The notes beneath the pieces are model-generated. The model was not told where the DNA came from and did not search any database. It worked only from the letters and a program-made list of their open reading frames with translations. Of a stretch of DNA of 64,000 nucleotides, positions 44,769 to 58,447 are shown in pieces. Numbering within the stretch: position 1 is the stretch's first letter; every line of letters starts with the position of its first letter. Where the stretch lies: NCBI RefSeq assembly GCF_018502485.1, contig NZ_CP075546.1; one strand, written 5' to 3'. This stretch comes from Methanospirillum purgamenti. GTDB taxonomy: Archaea; Halobacteriota; Methanomicrobia; Methanomicrobiales; Methanospirillaceae. The translations under genes and the position numbers were made by a program.

Positions 44769-46394
44769 ATGAGTCCTACGTATATTATCGGCCATCGGCA
44801 ACCGGATACGGACAGCATTGCAAGTTCTGTAGCGTATGCGTCACTACTCAATCAGATTCATTCAGGAACATTCATACCTGCACGATGCGGTGACCTGAAT
44901 GCTGAAACAGATTATGCCCTTTCCATAGCCGGAATAGAACCTCCGGTTCTGATTGAAAATGTAGAGCCATCTGTTGGGGATATTCCTTTTTTATATACTC
45001 AAAAAGCGCCCATGAACATTCCGGCAATCGATGTAGCATTGCTGATGGATGAATATGACATCAGGAACATCCCTATTGTTGATGATGAAAACCGGTTTCT
45101 GGGTCTGGTCAGTGAACATGGACTTGCCCGGGCATATGTCAGTCCTCATGCAAGTCTTCCATTGAAAGTCGGGCCCATTAAGCTTGAAGCACTCGCCAGA
45201 ATCCTACAAGCGGAGATAGTTCATGCAGCTCATGATGAGATAAATGGGAACGCTTCAATAGTTATCGATGCGCTTCATATCTCTCTGGCACGGCTCGGTC
45301 CTGATGATGTGGCGATCATTGGTGATAATGAGCCATCTCAAATTGCGCTTGTAGCTGAGGGCATATGTGCACTCATCATCGCTGAAGGAGCACACCTGGG
45401 AGAACGGGTCAGGGAGAGTGCAAAGAGTATGGAAGTATCTCTTTTGAAAACTACATTGGATGCATTCAGTGTCGGAAGGCTGCTGCACCTCTCCGGACCG
45501 GTTGAGACCATAATGGCAACTGATGCTGAAACAATCCATAAAGATGATCTCCTCTCAACCGCTGCCCAGATTGTCTCAAATTCACCTTACCGGACTGCCT
45601 GTGTTACTGATGAAGACGGTCATTTTATTGGGATGCTTTCCCGGAACTCATTTCTTGAAGATGTTCATAAATCGGTCATCCTGGTTGATCACAATGAGTA
45701 TACCCAGGCGGTTGAAGGAATTGAGACTGCAGAGATCATTGAGATTATCGATCATCACCGGCTAGGAACGATTGCAACGCTCCAGCCGATCAGGTTCAGA
45801 AATGAACCGGTGGGGTCGACCTCAACGATCATCACCATGCGATACCGGGAAGAACAGGTAGTACCGGACAAAGCCATCGCAATCATGCTCCTTGCTGGTA
45901 TCCTGTCTGATACTCTTGTTTTGAAGATGTCAACAACGACTGACCGTGATCGGGAAGCAGTTGCCTATCTCTCCGGGATTGCAAGGATAGAACCTGAAGA
46001 ATTTGGAAGTGAACTCATCAATAAAGGAATGAACCTTGATGGTGTTCCAATTGAAGAACTGATTGTGAGGGATATCAAGGATTTCACTCTTCAGGACCGG
46101 ACTGTCTCAATTGCACAGATCATGACCGGATCACGCGAATTTGCTGATTCGAATATACAAATTATTCAGGATTCTCTTACTCTCTATCAGATGAAATACG
46201 GATATGATATCAGTATTGTTCTGGTGACCGATGTTATCGGCCAGAGAAGTTTTCTATTTGCTGCTGGTGACCATGGCCTTTTGACAAAACTCGGATACCA
46301 GAATCAGCCGGTAATCCTTGAAGGTGTCATGTCCAGGAAAAAGGATTTCTTCCCTTCATTTGGGCAGCGGTTCAGACAGGTCATGCAGAGCTGA
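44769..46394 (+). CDS. Mn-dependent inorganic pyrophosphatase with CBS/DRTGG insert
   Basis: A 541-residue family II pyrophosphatase (DHH superfamily). The N-terminal motif IIGHRQPDTDSIASS and the motif LVDHNEYTQ / IIDHHRLGT carry the metal ligands; GSTSTII and the C-terminal DHHA2 domain complete the active site. Between them are CBS domains (MDEYDIRNIPIVDDENRFLGLVS and YRTACVTDEDGHFIGML) separated by a DRTGG-type segment. In related enzymes these bind adenine nucleotides and tune activity. The start has no ribosome site and may be leaderless. Its end overlaps the convergent amidase gene by 14 bp. Confidence 0.94.
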   Translation: MSPTYIIGHRQPDTDSIASSVAYASLLNQIHSGTFIPARCGDLNAETDYALSIAGIEPPVLIENVEPSVGDIPFLYTQKAPMNIPAIDVALLMDEYDIRNIPIVDDENRFLGLVSEHGLARAYVSPHASLPLKVGPIKLEALARILQAEIVHAAHDEINGNASIVIDALHISLARLGPDDVAIIGDNEPSQIALVAEGICALIIAEGAHLGERVRESAKSMEVSLLKTTLDAFSVGRLLHLSGPVETIMATDAETIHKDDLLSTAAQIVSNSPYRTACVTDEDGHFIGMLSRNSFLEDVHKSVILVDHNEYTQAVEGIETAEIIEIIDHHRLGTIATLQPIRFRNEPVGSTSTIITMRYREEQVVPDKAIAIMLLAGILSDTLVLKMSTTTDRDREAVAYLSGIARIEPEEFGSELINKGMNLDGVPIEELIVRDIKDFTLQDRTVSIAQIMTGSREFADSNIQIIQDSLTLYQMKYGYDISIVLVTDVIGQRSFLFAAGDHGLLTKLGYQNQPVILEGVMSRKKDFFPSFGQRFRQVMQS

Positions 46395-47751
46395 CATATC
46401 TATCTTTTTTAAAGGCCTCTGCAGCCTTTACTATCGTATCTGAAAATTGTTTCGAGAACCAGCCATGGGTATAGCAGCCAATTGTTTCATGAACGTACAT
46501 GCCATCATGGCCATCCCGGATACCTTTCCCCCTCGTCAGGTTGATGGCATAGCGGGCGTCTCTGGACGGGGTGACAAATGAGTAATGAAACTCATGTCCC
46601 CGAACCTCAATTCCCTCCGGTGTGAGTAATGTTCCCCCTGTAGTTCTCCCTTCACTATATCCTAATGCCTGAAACCGCTGTGCCATTTCGGCCAGGCCTG
46701 GAAGCACCCTTGTCCAGCGATATGTTCTCTCTCCGCTAAGTCCTTCAGTGAGGTATAAGAGACCCCCGCATTCCCCATAGACAGGAAGCCCGTTATCACA
46801 GGCAGCACGAATTTCATCACGGGCCGGACCGGATTCAAGCAGATCTGCATGAAGCTCCGGATAGCCTCCACCCAAATAGAGGGCGTCCACTTCTGGCAGA
46901 TGATCCTGCATCGGGCTGAAATATGTGAGTATTACACCAGAATTTTCCAACATTTCAAGGTTATGCTGGTAATAGAAACAAAATGCGGGATCCCGGGCAA
47001 CTCCGATTGTTACCTGGCTGGTCGGGTTTTCAAGCTCTTTCGTTCGTGTGGTGAGCGGAGGAGCAGATGAGGCAAGTGTGATGATCTCAGGGATATCGCA
47101 GGAGTCCTCAATGAGTGATACCGGCTCTTCTGTCGTCGTTTCATCACCCATAACCAGCCCCAGGTGACGGCTCTCGGTATGAAACGAGGGATCTTTTGGT
47201 ACAAATCCGAATTGTGGGATTTGAGCTCCAATTTTGAGCAGTTCAGCATGACGGGGACTTCCTACTTTGTTGAGAATGACCCCTGCGAGCGTTGAGTCTG
47301 GTTCATAATTCTGAAAGCCGGATGCAATGGCGTGAACACTGTTCGCCATTCCATGAACCGGGATAACAAGGAGGAGTGGGGCTTTGAGAATCCTGGCGAT
47401 ATGCGCAGTACTTCCATATGTCGTTTCCATACCATCATACATCCCCATGACCCCTTCGATGACTGCGATGTCTGCACCAGTACATCCTGAATAAAAGGAG
47501 TCAATAACTCCGTCTTCACCGGCCATTACGACATCAAGGTTTCGGGAAACTCTGCCACAGATTCGGGTATGATGACTTGGATCGATAAAATCAGGGCCGA
47601 TTTTGTATGGTTGCACAACTAGCCCGCGTTTTTTAAGCGCTGCCATTAGGCCACGGGTAATAGTCGTCTTCCCACATCCGCTCTGAATTCCTGCGATAAC
47701 TACTCGGGGAATGTTAAATCGGATCTCTTCTCCGTCCTGGTATTCCTGCAT
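46381..47751 (-). CDS. Cobyrinate / Ni-sirohydrochlorin a,c-diamide synthase
   Basis: A 456-residue glutamine-dependent tetrapyrrole amidotransferase. The N-terminal P-loop domain reads IAGIQSGCGKTTITRGLM and YKIGPDFIDPSHH; the C-terminal class-I glutaminase-like domain has GGGYPELHADLL and the nucleophile in YGECGGLLYL. In methanogens this family includes CbiA (cobalamin) and CfbB (coenzyme F430); which one this is cannot be settled without comparing to characterised pairs. It starts 7 bp after polB and appears to be the last gene of mdh-like - polB - cbiA/cfbB. Confidence 0.92.
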   Translation of the reverse strand: MQEYQDGEEIRFNIPRVVIAGIQSGCGKTTITRGLMAALKKRGLVVQPYKIGPDFIDPSHHTRICGRVSRNLDVVMAGEDGVIDSFYSGCTGADIAVIEGVMGMYDGMETTYGSTAHIARILKAPLLLVIPVHGMANSVHAIASGFQNYEPDSTLAGVILNKVGSPRHAELLKIGAQIPQFGFVPKDPSFHTESRHLGLVMGDETTTEEPVSLIEDSCDIPEIITLASSAPPLTTRTKELENPTSQVTIGVARDPAFCFYYQHNLEMLENSGVILTYFSPMQDHLPEVDALYLGGGYPELHADLLESGPARDEIRAACDNGLPVYGECGGLLYLTEGLSGERTYRWTRVLPGLAEMAQRFQALGYSEGRTTGGTLLTPEGIEVRGHEFHYSFVTPSRDARYAINLTRGKGIRDGHDGMYVHETIGCYTHGWFSKQFSDTIVKAAEAFKKDRYVSSA

Positions 47752-47758
47752 AGTCTAC

Positions 47759-50239
47759 CTAAAAGAAATCTGAAAGTGTGGTCCGTGTCGGGTCTACGTC
47801 CGACCAACTCCATCCTATTGGTTCGAGAATTCGGGAGATGGGTGACTTTATGGTCTTTTCAAGCATCAATTCAAGGTCCGGAGTAAATGCATCTGGAACT
47901 TGGTCTCCATATTCAAAACAGAGTACATCAGTCTTTGGATAACTCCCATTTACTGATTTTATGTAAATCCTCTTTGGCTTACTCCCTTTGCTAAAGTTGG
48001 TTCCCAGGTGAGTATTCGAATATGTGGCTCCCCGGACATGAGCATCATCTGTTCCATAATCTTTGAGCTCTTTGCCCAAGCCTCCGGGTATTCCAATCTC
48101 ATCAAGGGAGTATCCCCCGGCCCGGTAGGTTTTGATGATAGCTCCAAGATATTTTTTTATCTCCGGTAAGTCCGCACCCAGTAATATCTTGTTCATGACT
48201 TCTTTCATGACTTTCCTGGTGAGGAGAGGGGAGTCTGATCGTTTCGCTTCAAACCCGACCATGTCTGTCTCATCGACTGACTTCCCTTCTTTCCATATGA
48301 GGTTGCCTGCATATCGTTTCTTCTTTCCTCCCTGGAAGAACCGTCGATAGACTTTTTCGAATTTTATTGAGAAATAATGTTTTTCTGCATGTAACACTTC
48401 GCGGGCAAATGTGTTGTAACTCTCATTTAATACAGCTTCAATCTCCCTGGCTTTGGTAATCGTCTCTTCAAGAGATGGTGCCGGTATCTGAATCATGCAT
48501 GAGTCCGTATCTCCGTAAATGACACTATACCCCATTTTTTCAATAGTGCTCCGGGTATGTTCGATGATAGCCCGGCCCACTGATGTGACAGCAGATCCAA
48601 TTTCGCGGTCATAGAGCCTGAATCGTGAATACCCACTCACTCCATAATAGGTGTTCATGATGACTTTGATGACATTCTGCTGCATGTCATAGAGTTGGTA
48701 TTCCTGGGAGCCAAAGGGGTATTCGTTCCGTTTATTCTTCTTCAGATCCCGTTCCTGCAAAAGCTCACTAATGATACTCCGGGTAAGTCCGTCTGGTTTT
48801 GAACAAAATTTAATCCCATTTGGTGCGGTGAGATCGCCATTCGGATCTTTTGTCTCTGGTGAGGCATTGATGGTCATCATCGCCATCGGATACAAGGATT
48901 TCAGGTCAAGGACTACCACATTCTCTCTGATTCCTGAACTTGGTTCAAAAACAGTAGCGCCTTCAAATTCATCACCCGGACTATAGCCTTTTGATGGTAG
49001 GATGAATTTTCCATGTGCCTTGCGGAGGATATAGATGTCAATGACATTTGAAGAGTTCAAAGTTCGGTCCAGGGGACACCCGACATACTTAGCAATCTCC
49101 TGGTAAAACTCGATGATATTATTCTTCTGGTTTATTTTTACGCAGAGCTCGACATCTTTGAAGTTATACTCAACCAGTTCATGGGGAGCCTCTTGCCACA
49201 TCCGTGCTGTCATACCAGGCTGGTAATGAAATGCCTTCACGTCACCTACTTCGCGCTCTCCTACCGCGTCCAGACGGTACGAGTCCAGTTTGGATGACTG
49301 CATCTTTTTATACGCGGCCAGAAGATCAAAATCAACTCTGCCCCTGACTCCAGAACGTTCGCTCATCCCAGGCAACCGGGCAAGGCTGTCCGGAGGGAGG
49401 TTCAGAGTACGGATTCTCCCAAAAATGAATGGGAGATCGAAATCGGTGAAGTTCCACCCTGAGAGTATGTCCGGGTTTTTCTCTCTGATGTATGCAGAAA
49501 AATCCCTGAGTAGTGACTTTTCATCATCGAAAACCCTGATGGTGTGAGTATCACTGCAAAAACAGCCGTTTAGGAGAGTACTCCTGCAGAGATTCTCTAA
49601 ATTTATTGATTTTTCCGCGTTCTGGAGAAGAAATGTTGTGTAGTGTTCGTCAAATGAGTCCCAGGCAGTAATACATATAATGCGATCACGATCAGGGTTT
49701 GGAAGACCTCCTTTATCGTCCTCACATTCAATGTCAAGGAGACAATATCTGGATGGGGCATGAACATCCGCTGGTTTTACTTCTGTAAACGGGACGATGG
49801 ATGAACCAGATGGGACTGTTATTCCTCCGGTAATTCCTGCATCAATGAGATAACGGGTCGCAAAGGGAATGTCTGCTTCAAAATGTGTGTAATTTCCTCT
49901 GATATCCCTGACATCAGTAGGTCTTCGGGTGTAGAGTCTGCGAAGTTCTTCTCCGTGAATGGATTTGAATGAGGTACTGTCAACTTTGATGACCTGGTCA
50001 GGGTGATTCCGGGCAACCTGTGATGCAAGGATGTATAAATACGGGAAAAATCCTGTAACCTGGATCTCCTTTAGATCCCCCGTTTCAGTCCGGCCAAAAA
50101 TATGGATTATCGGCCCGTCTGCAGCGGTTGAATATTCAACTTGATTGATGCTAAGTAGAATTCCTTCATCGCGTTGTGCTGTTTCGGCTGAAAATGAACT
50201 ATCAGTCTGATGTAAGGATAACTGGGCATCATCAGTCAT
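47759..50239 (-). CDS. polB: Family B DNA polymerase
   Basis: An 826-residue replicative/repair polymerase. The 3'-5' exonuclease motifs are LLDIECEDD (Exo I), GWNFTDFDLPF (Exo II) and YNFKDVELC (Exo III). The polymerase motifs are DLKSLYPMA (A), KVIMNTYYGVSGY (B) and YGDTDS (C), with KKRYAG after. All catalytic acids are present. The open frame extends 37 codons further up, but the ATG at 50239 has a perfect GGAGG seven bases before it and overlaps the mdh stop by 8 bp, so it is the start. No intein is present. Confidence 0.97.
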   Translation of the reverse strand: MTDDAQLSLHQTDSSFSAETAQRDEGILLSINQVEYSTAADGPIIHIFGRTETGDLKEIQVTGFFPYLYILASQVARNHPDQVIKVDSTSFKSIHGEELRRLYTRRPTDVRDIRGNYTHFEADIPFATRYLIDAGITGGITVPSGSSIVPFTEVKPADVHAPSRYCLLDIECEDDKGGLPNPDRDRIICITAWDSFDEHYTTFLLQNAEKSINLENLCRSTLLNGCFCSDTHTIRVFDDEKSLLRDFSAYIREKNPDILSGWNFTDFDLPFIFGRIRTLNLPPDSLARLPGMSERSGVRGRVDFDLLAAYKKMQSSKLDSYRLDAVGEREVGDVKAFHYQPGMTARMWQEAPHELVEYNFKDVELCVKINQKNNIIEFYQEIAKYVGCPLDRTLNSSNVIDIYILRKAHGKFILPSKGYSPGDEFEGATVFEPSSGIRENVVVLDLKSLYPMAMMTINASPETKDPNGDLTAPNGIKFCSKPDGLTRSIISELLQERDLKKNKRNEYPFGSQEYQLYDMQQNVIKVIMNTYYGVSGYSRFRLYDREIGSAVTSVGRAIIEHTRSTIEKMGYSVIYGDTDSCMIQIPAPSLEETITKAREIEAVLNESYNTFAREVLHAEKHYFSIKFEKVYRRFFQGGKKKRYAGNLIWKEGKSVDETDMVGFEAKRSDSPLLTRKVMKEVMNKILLGADLPEIKKYLGAIIKTYRAGGYSLDEIGIPGGLGKELKDYGTDDAHVRGATYSNTHLGTNFSKGSKPKRIYIKSVNGSYPKTDVLCFEYGDQVPDAFTPDLELMLEKTIKSPISRILEPIGWSWSDVDPTRTTLSDFF

Positions 50240-51101
50240 GTGATATCCTCCTGCAAAGGTCAGATACGAAGGTCGCTGCACTGTGGAAATGGTCATTCTC
50301 CCAGGTATCAAGATCCCATTCCTGAATCGAAATGATTCCTTCTCTTCCAATGACTACAGGGACGCCAAGAGAGCAACCAGTAAAACCATATTCTCCTTCA
50401 AGGATCGCAGAACATATGAGATCAGTCCTTGCGTCTTTGATTATAGATTCAATCAAATGCCATATGTGATATACAGGCGCATATTCAGTCGCGCCTTTCC
50501 CCTTGATGATTTCCATGCTAGCATTTCGGAGTGTTAATAAAATGTCATCTCTTATGGGGATATCAACGTTTAATCCGGTTTTACTGAAAATAGGAACCTG
50601 ATGTTCTCCATGTTCTCCAAGGATCATTCCATCACATCTTATGGATCGGTTTGCCAGTTCGTATTGAAATCGTGCACTATCAAGTTGTCCGCCAAATCCA
50701 ATTATGCGGCTTTTTGGAATCCTTGTTGCTTTCCAGAGAAAATATGTCAGAATATCTGCAGGATTTGTAACTACTACAATAATCCCCTTGTAATTGGGAA
50801 TAAGCGCAGCCAGTTCTGATGCAACTGGAACATTGCAGTCCAGTAATGCAGCTCTTGTTTTGATATTTTGGTTTCGTGGAAGGCCGGCTGTATAAAGTAC
50901 AATGTCACATATGGCAATGTCTATCGGATTTATTGAAACAGATACTGGACATCTCATATGTTCGATGTCAAGTCGTTGCGCCTCGAGGAGTGCCTGGTTA
51001 CAATCATACAAAACAAGATGATCTATTAGGCCACTTGATACGGCACGGGCTGCAACCCCGCCTCCTATGCGCCCAGTACCGAATACTGCAAGGCTGGTCA
51101 T
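50232..51101 (-). CDS. Malate/lactate dehydrogenase family protein
   Basis: About 289 residues from the ATG at 51101 (the frame is open to 51161). The N-terminal Rossmann motif is LAVFGTGRIGGGVAA. VVVTNPADILTYF, the catalytic-type Asp in GQLDSARF and the His in GEHGEHQVPIFS follow the family pattern, so it should be an NAD(P)-linked 2-hydroxyacid dehydrogenase; malate is likely but not proven. The longer start at 51161 would overlap the divergent pyrD start and is disfavoured. It is the first gene of the leftward unit with polB and cbiA/cfbB, which is an odd metabolic/replication mix. Confidence 0.9.
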   Translation of the reverse strand: MTSLAVFGTGRIGGGVAARAVSSGLIDHLVLYDCNQALLEAQRLDIEHMRCPVSVSINPIDIAICDIVLYTAGLPRNQNIKTRAALLDCNVPVASELAALIPNYKGIIVVVTNPADILTYFLWKATRIPKSRIIGFGGQLDSARFQYELANRSIRCDGMILGEHGEHQVPIFSKTGLNVDIPIRDDILLTLRNASMEIIKGKGATEYAPVYHIWHLIESIIKDARTDLICSAILEGEYGFTGCSLGVPVVIGREGIISIQEWDLDTWENDHFHSAATFVSDLCRRISHD

Positions 51102-51159
51102 ATCCCATACCGATAGGAACGAAGAATAGATAATTACCATCATCCCCATTTCTCTCTTC

Positions 51160-52047
51160 ATGATCAGATTGAGTCGGGAATCAGTACATCTTGCGGGAGT
51201 GCCTGCCAGAAATCATCTGGTTCTCGCTGCAGGTGTGCTAGGGACCTGCGCTTCTTCTCTTTCACGGGTGCTTCATCAGGGAGCGGGAGCGGTAGTTACC
51301 AAGTCCATTGGTCCTGAACCGCGATATGGGCATGCCGGGCCATGTGTTGTTGTTTTGGAAGATGGTGTTATGAATGCGATGGGGCTTCCAAATCCATCCC
51401 GGGATTTTGTCGAGGAATTATCAACATTGGTGAATGAACCGGTGATTGTTAGTATTTTTGGCGGAAATCCTGAAGAGTTTCATGAAGTTGCAGGTTGGTT
51501 TGCAGAGAAAGCGCAGGCATTTGAACTCAATGTGAGTTGTCCACATGCAGCCGGCTTTGGTGCTCAGATTGGAACAAATCCTGATGTGGTAAAGGCCTGT
51601 ACTGAAGCAGTAAAAGAGTGGAAAAAGCCAGTCTGGGTGAAATTAACGCCGAATGTCACAGATATTACAGTAATTGGTAAAGCAGCTGAAGAAGGGGGTG
51701 CGGATGCAATTGTTGCCATCAATACCGTTCGCGCCATGCGAATTTCAACCGGACTGCGACGGCCGGTTCTTGGGAATAAATTTGGGGGCCTTTCTGGAAA
51801 AGCAGTTTTTCCCATCGCTGTCCGTTGTGTGTATGAACTCTATGAGGCCTGTTCAATTCCAATTATCGGATGTGGTGGCATTTCCTGCGCTGAGGATGTT
51901 ATTGAGATGATGATGGCCGGGGCAGAGGGTGTTGAGATTGGAAGCGCCGTTGTCCAGGATCCTGAAATTTTCAGGCATATCGGTGAGGAATTATATGCTC
52001 CTGACGGAATTTCCGCTCGTGAGATTGTGGGGTGTGCTCATGTCTGA
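51160..52047 (+). CDS. pyrD: Dihydroorotate dehydrogenase, catalytic subunit
   Basis: A 295-residue FMN-binding TIM-barrel enzyme that oxidises dihydroorotate to orotate in pyrimidine synthesis. It shows GAVVTKSIGPEPR, NAMGLPNPS, FELNVSCPHAAGFG with the catalytic Cys-type segment, VKLTPNVTDI, NTVRAMRI and the FMN phosphate loops GCGGIS and GAEGVEIGSA. This is the class 1B type that works with PyrK. A TATA-like stretch about 30 bp upstream and no ribosome site suggest a leaderless mRNA. It overlaps pyrK by 8 bp. Confidence 0.95.
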   Translation: MIRLSRESVHLAGVPARNHLVLAAGVLGTCASSLSRVLHQGAGAVVTKSIGPEPRYGHAGPCVVVLEDGVMNAMGLPNPSRDFVEELSTLVNEPVIVSIFGGNPEEFHEVAGWFAEKAQAFELNVSCPHAAGFGAQIGTNPDVVKACTEAVKEWKKPVWVKLTPNVTDITVIGKAAEEGGADAIVAINTVRAMRISTGLRRPVLGNKFGGLSGKAVFPIAVRCVYELYEACSIPIIGCGGISCAEDVIEMMMAGAEGVEIGSAVVQDPEIFRHIGEELYAPDGISAREIVGCAHV

Positions 52048-52801
52048 TGGTCTTCCTGTTCCAGTTACAATCACTCGCGTAGTACAGGAGAGTCCGGGTG
52101 TTACAACTATTTTTTTCGATCAGAATTTCTCCTCCAATCCCGGCCAGTTTGTTATGGTTTGGGTTGTGGGCACCGATGAGATTCCAATGGCTTTGTCATA
52201 TCCCAATGCGGTTACCGTTCAGCGCGTAGGGGAAGCAACATCAGCATTAGTTACAATGAAACCTGGTGAGAAAATCGGGATACGGGGGCCATTTGGTAAT
52301 GGGTTTACCATCCGGGGAAAAATTCTTGCCATTGCAGGGGGAGTTGGAACAGCTCCCCTTCTCAGGATTGGGCTTGAGTATCCTGATGTTACATTCCTAC
52401 TTGGTGCCAGGACTGCTAGTGAATTGATTTTCTATAGTGTTCTTTCATCTACGTGTGATGTAAGGATTGCGACCGATGATGGATCTGCCGGTTATCATGG
52501 ATATGTTGCAGGATTGCTCGATGAAATTGATCTTGATGAATATGAGAACATTGTAGTTTGTGGTCCTGATCCGATGATGCGTTCTGTCTTGTCTGTTCTT
52601 GAAAATAGGGATGTTCTTGAAAAATCACAGTTTAGCATGCATCGATATATGAAATGCGGGGTAGGGTTGTGCGGTTCATGCTGTATCGATCCTAATGGAC
52701 TATGCGTCTGCAAGGATGGACCGGTATTTTCCGGGGAGATGCTGCTAAGAAGTGAATTAGGAAAATATCATAGAAATGCAGCAGGTTTAAAAGAAAAATA
52801 A
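52040..52801 (+). CDS. pyrK: Dihydroorotate dehydrogenase electron-transfer subunit
   Basis: A 253-residue FAD/[2Fe-2S] subunit that passes electrons from PyrD to NAD+. It has the ferredoxin-reductase fold (NPGQFVMVWV flavin loop, GPFGNGF, AGGVGTAPLLR, CGPDPMMRSV) and a C-terminal cluster motif KCGVGLCGSCCIDPNGLCVC. The open frame begins at 51929, but the ATG at 52040, with GGGGTG upstream and an 8-bp overlap with pyrD, is the start. A T-rich stretch just after the stop may end the transcript. Confidence 0.95.
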   Translation: MSDGLPVPVTITRVVQESPGVTTIFFDQNFSSNPGQFVMVWVVGTDEIPMALSYPNAVTVQRVGEATSALVTMKPGEKIGIRGPFGNGFTIRGKILAIAGGVGTAPLLRIGLEYPDVTFLLGARTASELIFYSVLSSTCDVRIATDDGSAGYHGYVAGLLDEIDLDEYENIVVCGPDPMMRSVLSVLENRDVLEKSQFSMHRYMKCGVGLCGSCCIDPNGLCVCKDGPVFSGEMLLRSELGKYHRNAAGLKEK

Positions 52802-52962
52802 TGAATAGTTAATATTTTTCCTTTTTTTGAAAATTAAAAACATAATTGGTTATTTTGATCAAACCAAAAATGTATAAATATGACTCCGATGCTTTAGATC
52901 TCCAATATTTGAGATTTAATTCATAATTGCGAATAAGAAACCTTATACGTTCACTGATACAA

Positions 52963-53068
52963 ATGGAGTATGTAATACCACAAAGAGAGGTATGGTGTAA
53001 TCTACACCAAGCTGATACGTTAGTATTCATGTTTGGTACTCCTCGCATCAACACTCCGCCATACCTTC
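52963..53068. repeat. Nested inverted repeats between pyrK and the rRNA promoter
   Basis: A perfect hairpin TGGTGTA-ATC-TACACCA (52993-53009) is nested near outer complementary pairs: AGGTATGG (52989-52996) with CCATACCT (53060-53067), and GGAGTA near 52965 with TACTCC near 53040. The set could be a decayed mobile element, a terminator/attenuator or an operator. Confidence 0.5.
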
Positions 53069-53259
53069 TTTGTTGGTCTTTTTTGAAGATTTCATTTTTG
53101 AGTATAATTGATTATTATTTCCAGAAGATTTTAGATCTGCTGAGAATCATTTCGGCAACTACATATACTCATGACTACAACCTTGTTATCCCACACGCTT
53201 CCTGAATCATCAGGAGCCGGCGGCCGGGGAATGTTTGCTTCGGAAGATAAATACAAACG

Positions 53260-53266
53260 TATATAA
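53260..53266 (+). promoter_or_regulatory. Likely rRNA operon promoter (TATA box)
   Basis: TATATAA with an A-rich stretch just upstream; transcription would start near 53288, about 130 nt before the 16S. The upstream TATAAATA at 52873 could be a second promoter. Confidence 0.45.
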
Positions 53267-53349
53267 CCTTCAGGGAGCAACGTAAGAGGCCGTTTTAATG
53301 GAGAGCCGACGAATGCATTGAAGTGCAGTATCGGTTCTGACATAGGAAT

Positions 53350-53380
53350 ACTGGTAATGTGGATATCTGTCTACATCTGC
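53350..53380 (+). other. 5' arm of the 16S processing stem
   Basis: ACTGGTAA and TCTGTCTACATCTGC pair, with few mismatches, with TTGCCAGT and GCAGATGCAGACAGA at 54903-54933 after the 16S. This is the long stem typical of archaeal pre-16S processing. Confidence 0.65.
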
Positions 53381-53418
53381 CAATACTTTAAGTGATACAG
53401 TGTGCGAGAAATTTGGAA

Positions 53419-54884
<1,466 letters not shown>

Positions 54885-54902
54885 AACGAAATGAAAGTAG
54901 TA

Positions 54903-54933
54903 GCAGATGCAGACAGACCATAGAGTTGCCAGT
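54903..54933 (+). other. 3' arm of the 16S processing stem
   Basis: Complementary to 53350-53380; it lies between the 16S end and tRNA-Ala. Confidence 0.65.
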
Positions 54934-54952
54934 GTTCCGGAATGGAATCAGA

Positions 54953-55025
54953 GGGCTCGTAGCTCAGTTGGAAGAGCGCGGCGTTTGCAACGCCGAGGCC
55001 TGGGGTTCAAATCCCCACGGGTCCA
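54953..55025 (+). tRNA. tRNA-Ala (UGC)
   Basis: 73 nt with acceptor stem GGGCUCG/CGGGUCC, D arm, anticodon loop UUUGCAA reading UGC, and T arm GGGGUUCAAAUCCCC. CCA is not encoded. It sits in the 16S-23S spacer, the usual archaeal place. Confidence 0.97.
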
Positions 55026-55160
55026 CTGGTGTTAGATTTTAGATGCACCCGGTCTGGCGACAGATCCGGGGAAGGGCTTGAGACCCCGTGAAATCGGGGC
55101 AATGATACGCTGTGTAAAGGAGACGCAGAAAGAGATCACTAGGCGTTTCTGGACGTTACA

Positions 55161-55176
55161 TGGGTTTGAAGAAACT
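55161..55176 (+). other. 5' arm of the 23S processing stem
   Basis: TGGGTTTGAAGAAACT pairs with AGTTTCTCAAACCCA at 58101-58115 with one bulged base. Outside an internal loop the pairing resumes (GCGTTTC near 55144 with GAAACGC near 58127), giving a bulge-helix-bulge-like shape as cut by the archaeal splicing endonuclease. Confidence 0.65.
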
Positions 55177-55180
55177 ACAA

Positions 55181-58095
<2,915 letters not shown>

Positions 58096-58100
58096 AATTC

Positions 58101-58133
58101 AGTTTCTCAAACCCAGACGAAATCCTGAAACGC
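58101..58133 (+). other. 3' arm of the 23S processing stem
   Basis: Complementary to the segment before the 23S (about 55143-55176), see that entry. Confidence 0.6.
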
Positions 58134-58174
58134 TACTGATTCTTTTCATGCGTCTCCAACACTGTCCAAGCCAG

Positions 58175-58246
58175 GCCAAGATGGCGGAGCGGCCACGCGG
58201 TTGACTGCAGATCAACTACACTCCGGTTCAAATCCGGATCTTGGCT
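58175..58246 (+). tRNA. tRNA-Cys (GCA)
   Basis: 72 nt with acceptor stem GCCAAGA/UCUUGGC, discriminator U73 as expected for Cys, anticodon loop CUGCAGA reading GCA, and T arm CCGGUUCAAAUCCGG. No encoded CCA. It lies between 23S and the first 5S rather than after 5S. Confidence 0.96.
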
Positions 58247-58250
58247 CTCA

Positions 58251-58369
58251 ATAGCGGCCACAGCAGGTGTGTTACACCCGTTCCCTTTCCGAACACGGAA
58301 GTTAAGACACCTCACGTGGATGATGGTACTGAGGTACGCGAGTCCTCGGGAAACCTTCCTCGCTGCTAT
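58251..58369 (+). rRNA. 5S ribosomal RNA, copy 1
   Basis: 119 nt. The terminal helix is ATAGCGGC/GCTGCTAT, with the conserved CCGAACACGGAAGTTAAG in the middle. It is 4 bp after tRNA-Cys and is followed by a second, nearly identical copy. Confidence 0.94.
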
Positions 58370-58447
58370 TGTTCAAGTAAGAAATTATCTATTGTTACTG
58401 ATACAGAAGCAAATGGCTTTATCGGGTCAAACCGATGTTCAGTTTCA

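Larger units (their letters stand above)
52802..53418 (+). other. Gene-free leader region of the rRNA operon
   Basis: About 615 bp without a gene. It holds a T-rich stretch after pyrK (52815-52829), TATA-like boxes at 52873-52880 (TATAAATA) and 53260-53266 (TATATAA), a nested set of inverted repeats (52963-53068), and the 5' arm of the 16S processing stem (53350-53380). Small frames here are chance. Confidence 0.7.

Noticed and set aside
50240..50350. Longer PolB start at 50350
   Set aside because: It would overlap the dehydrogenase gene by more than 100 bp, and the ATG at 50239 has a perfect GGAGG site.
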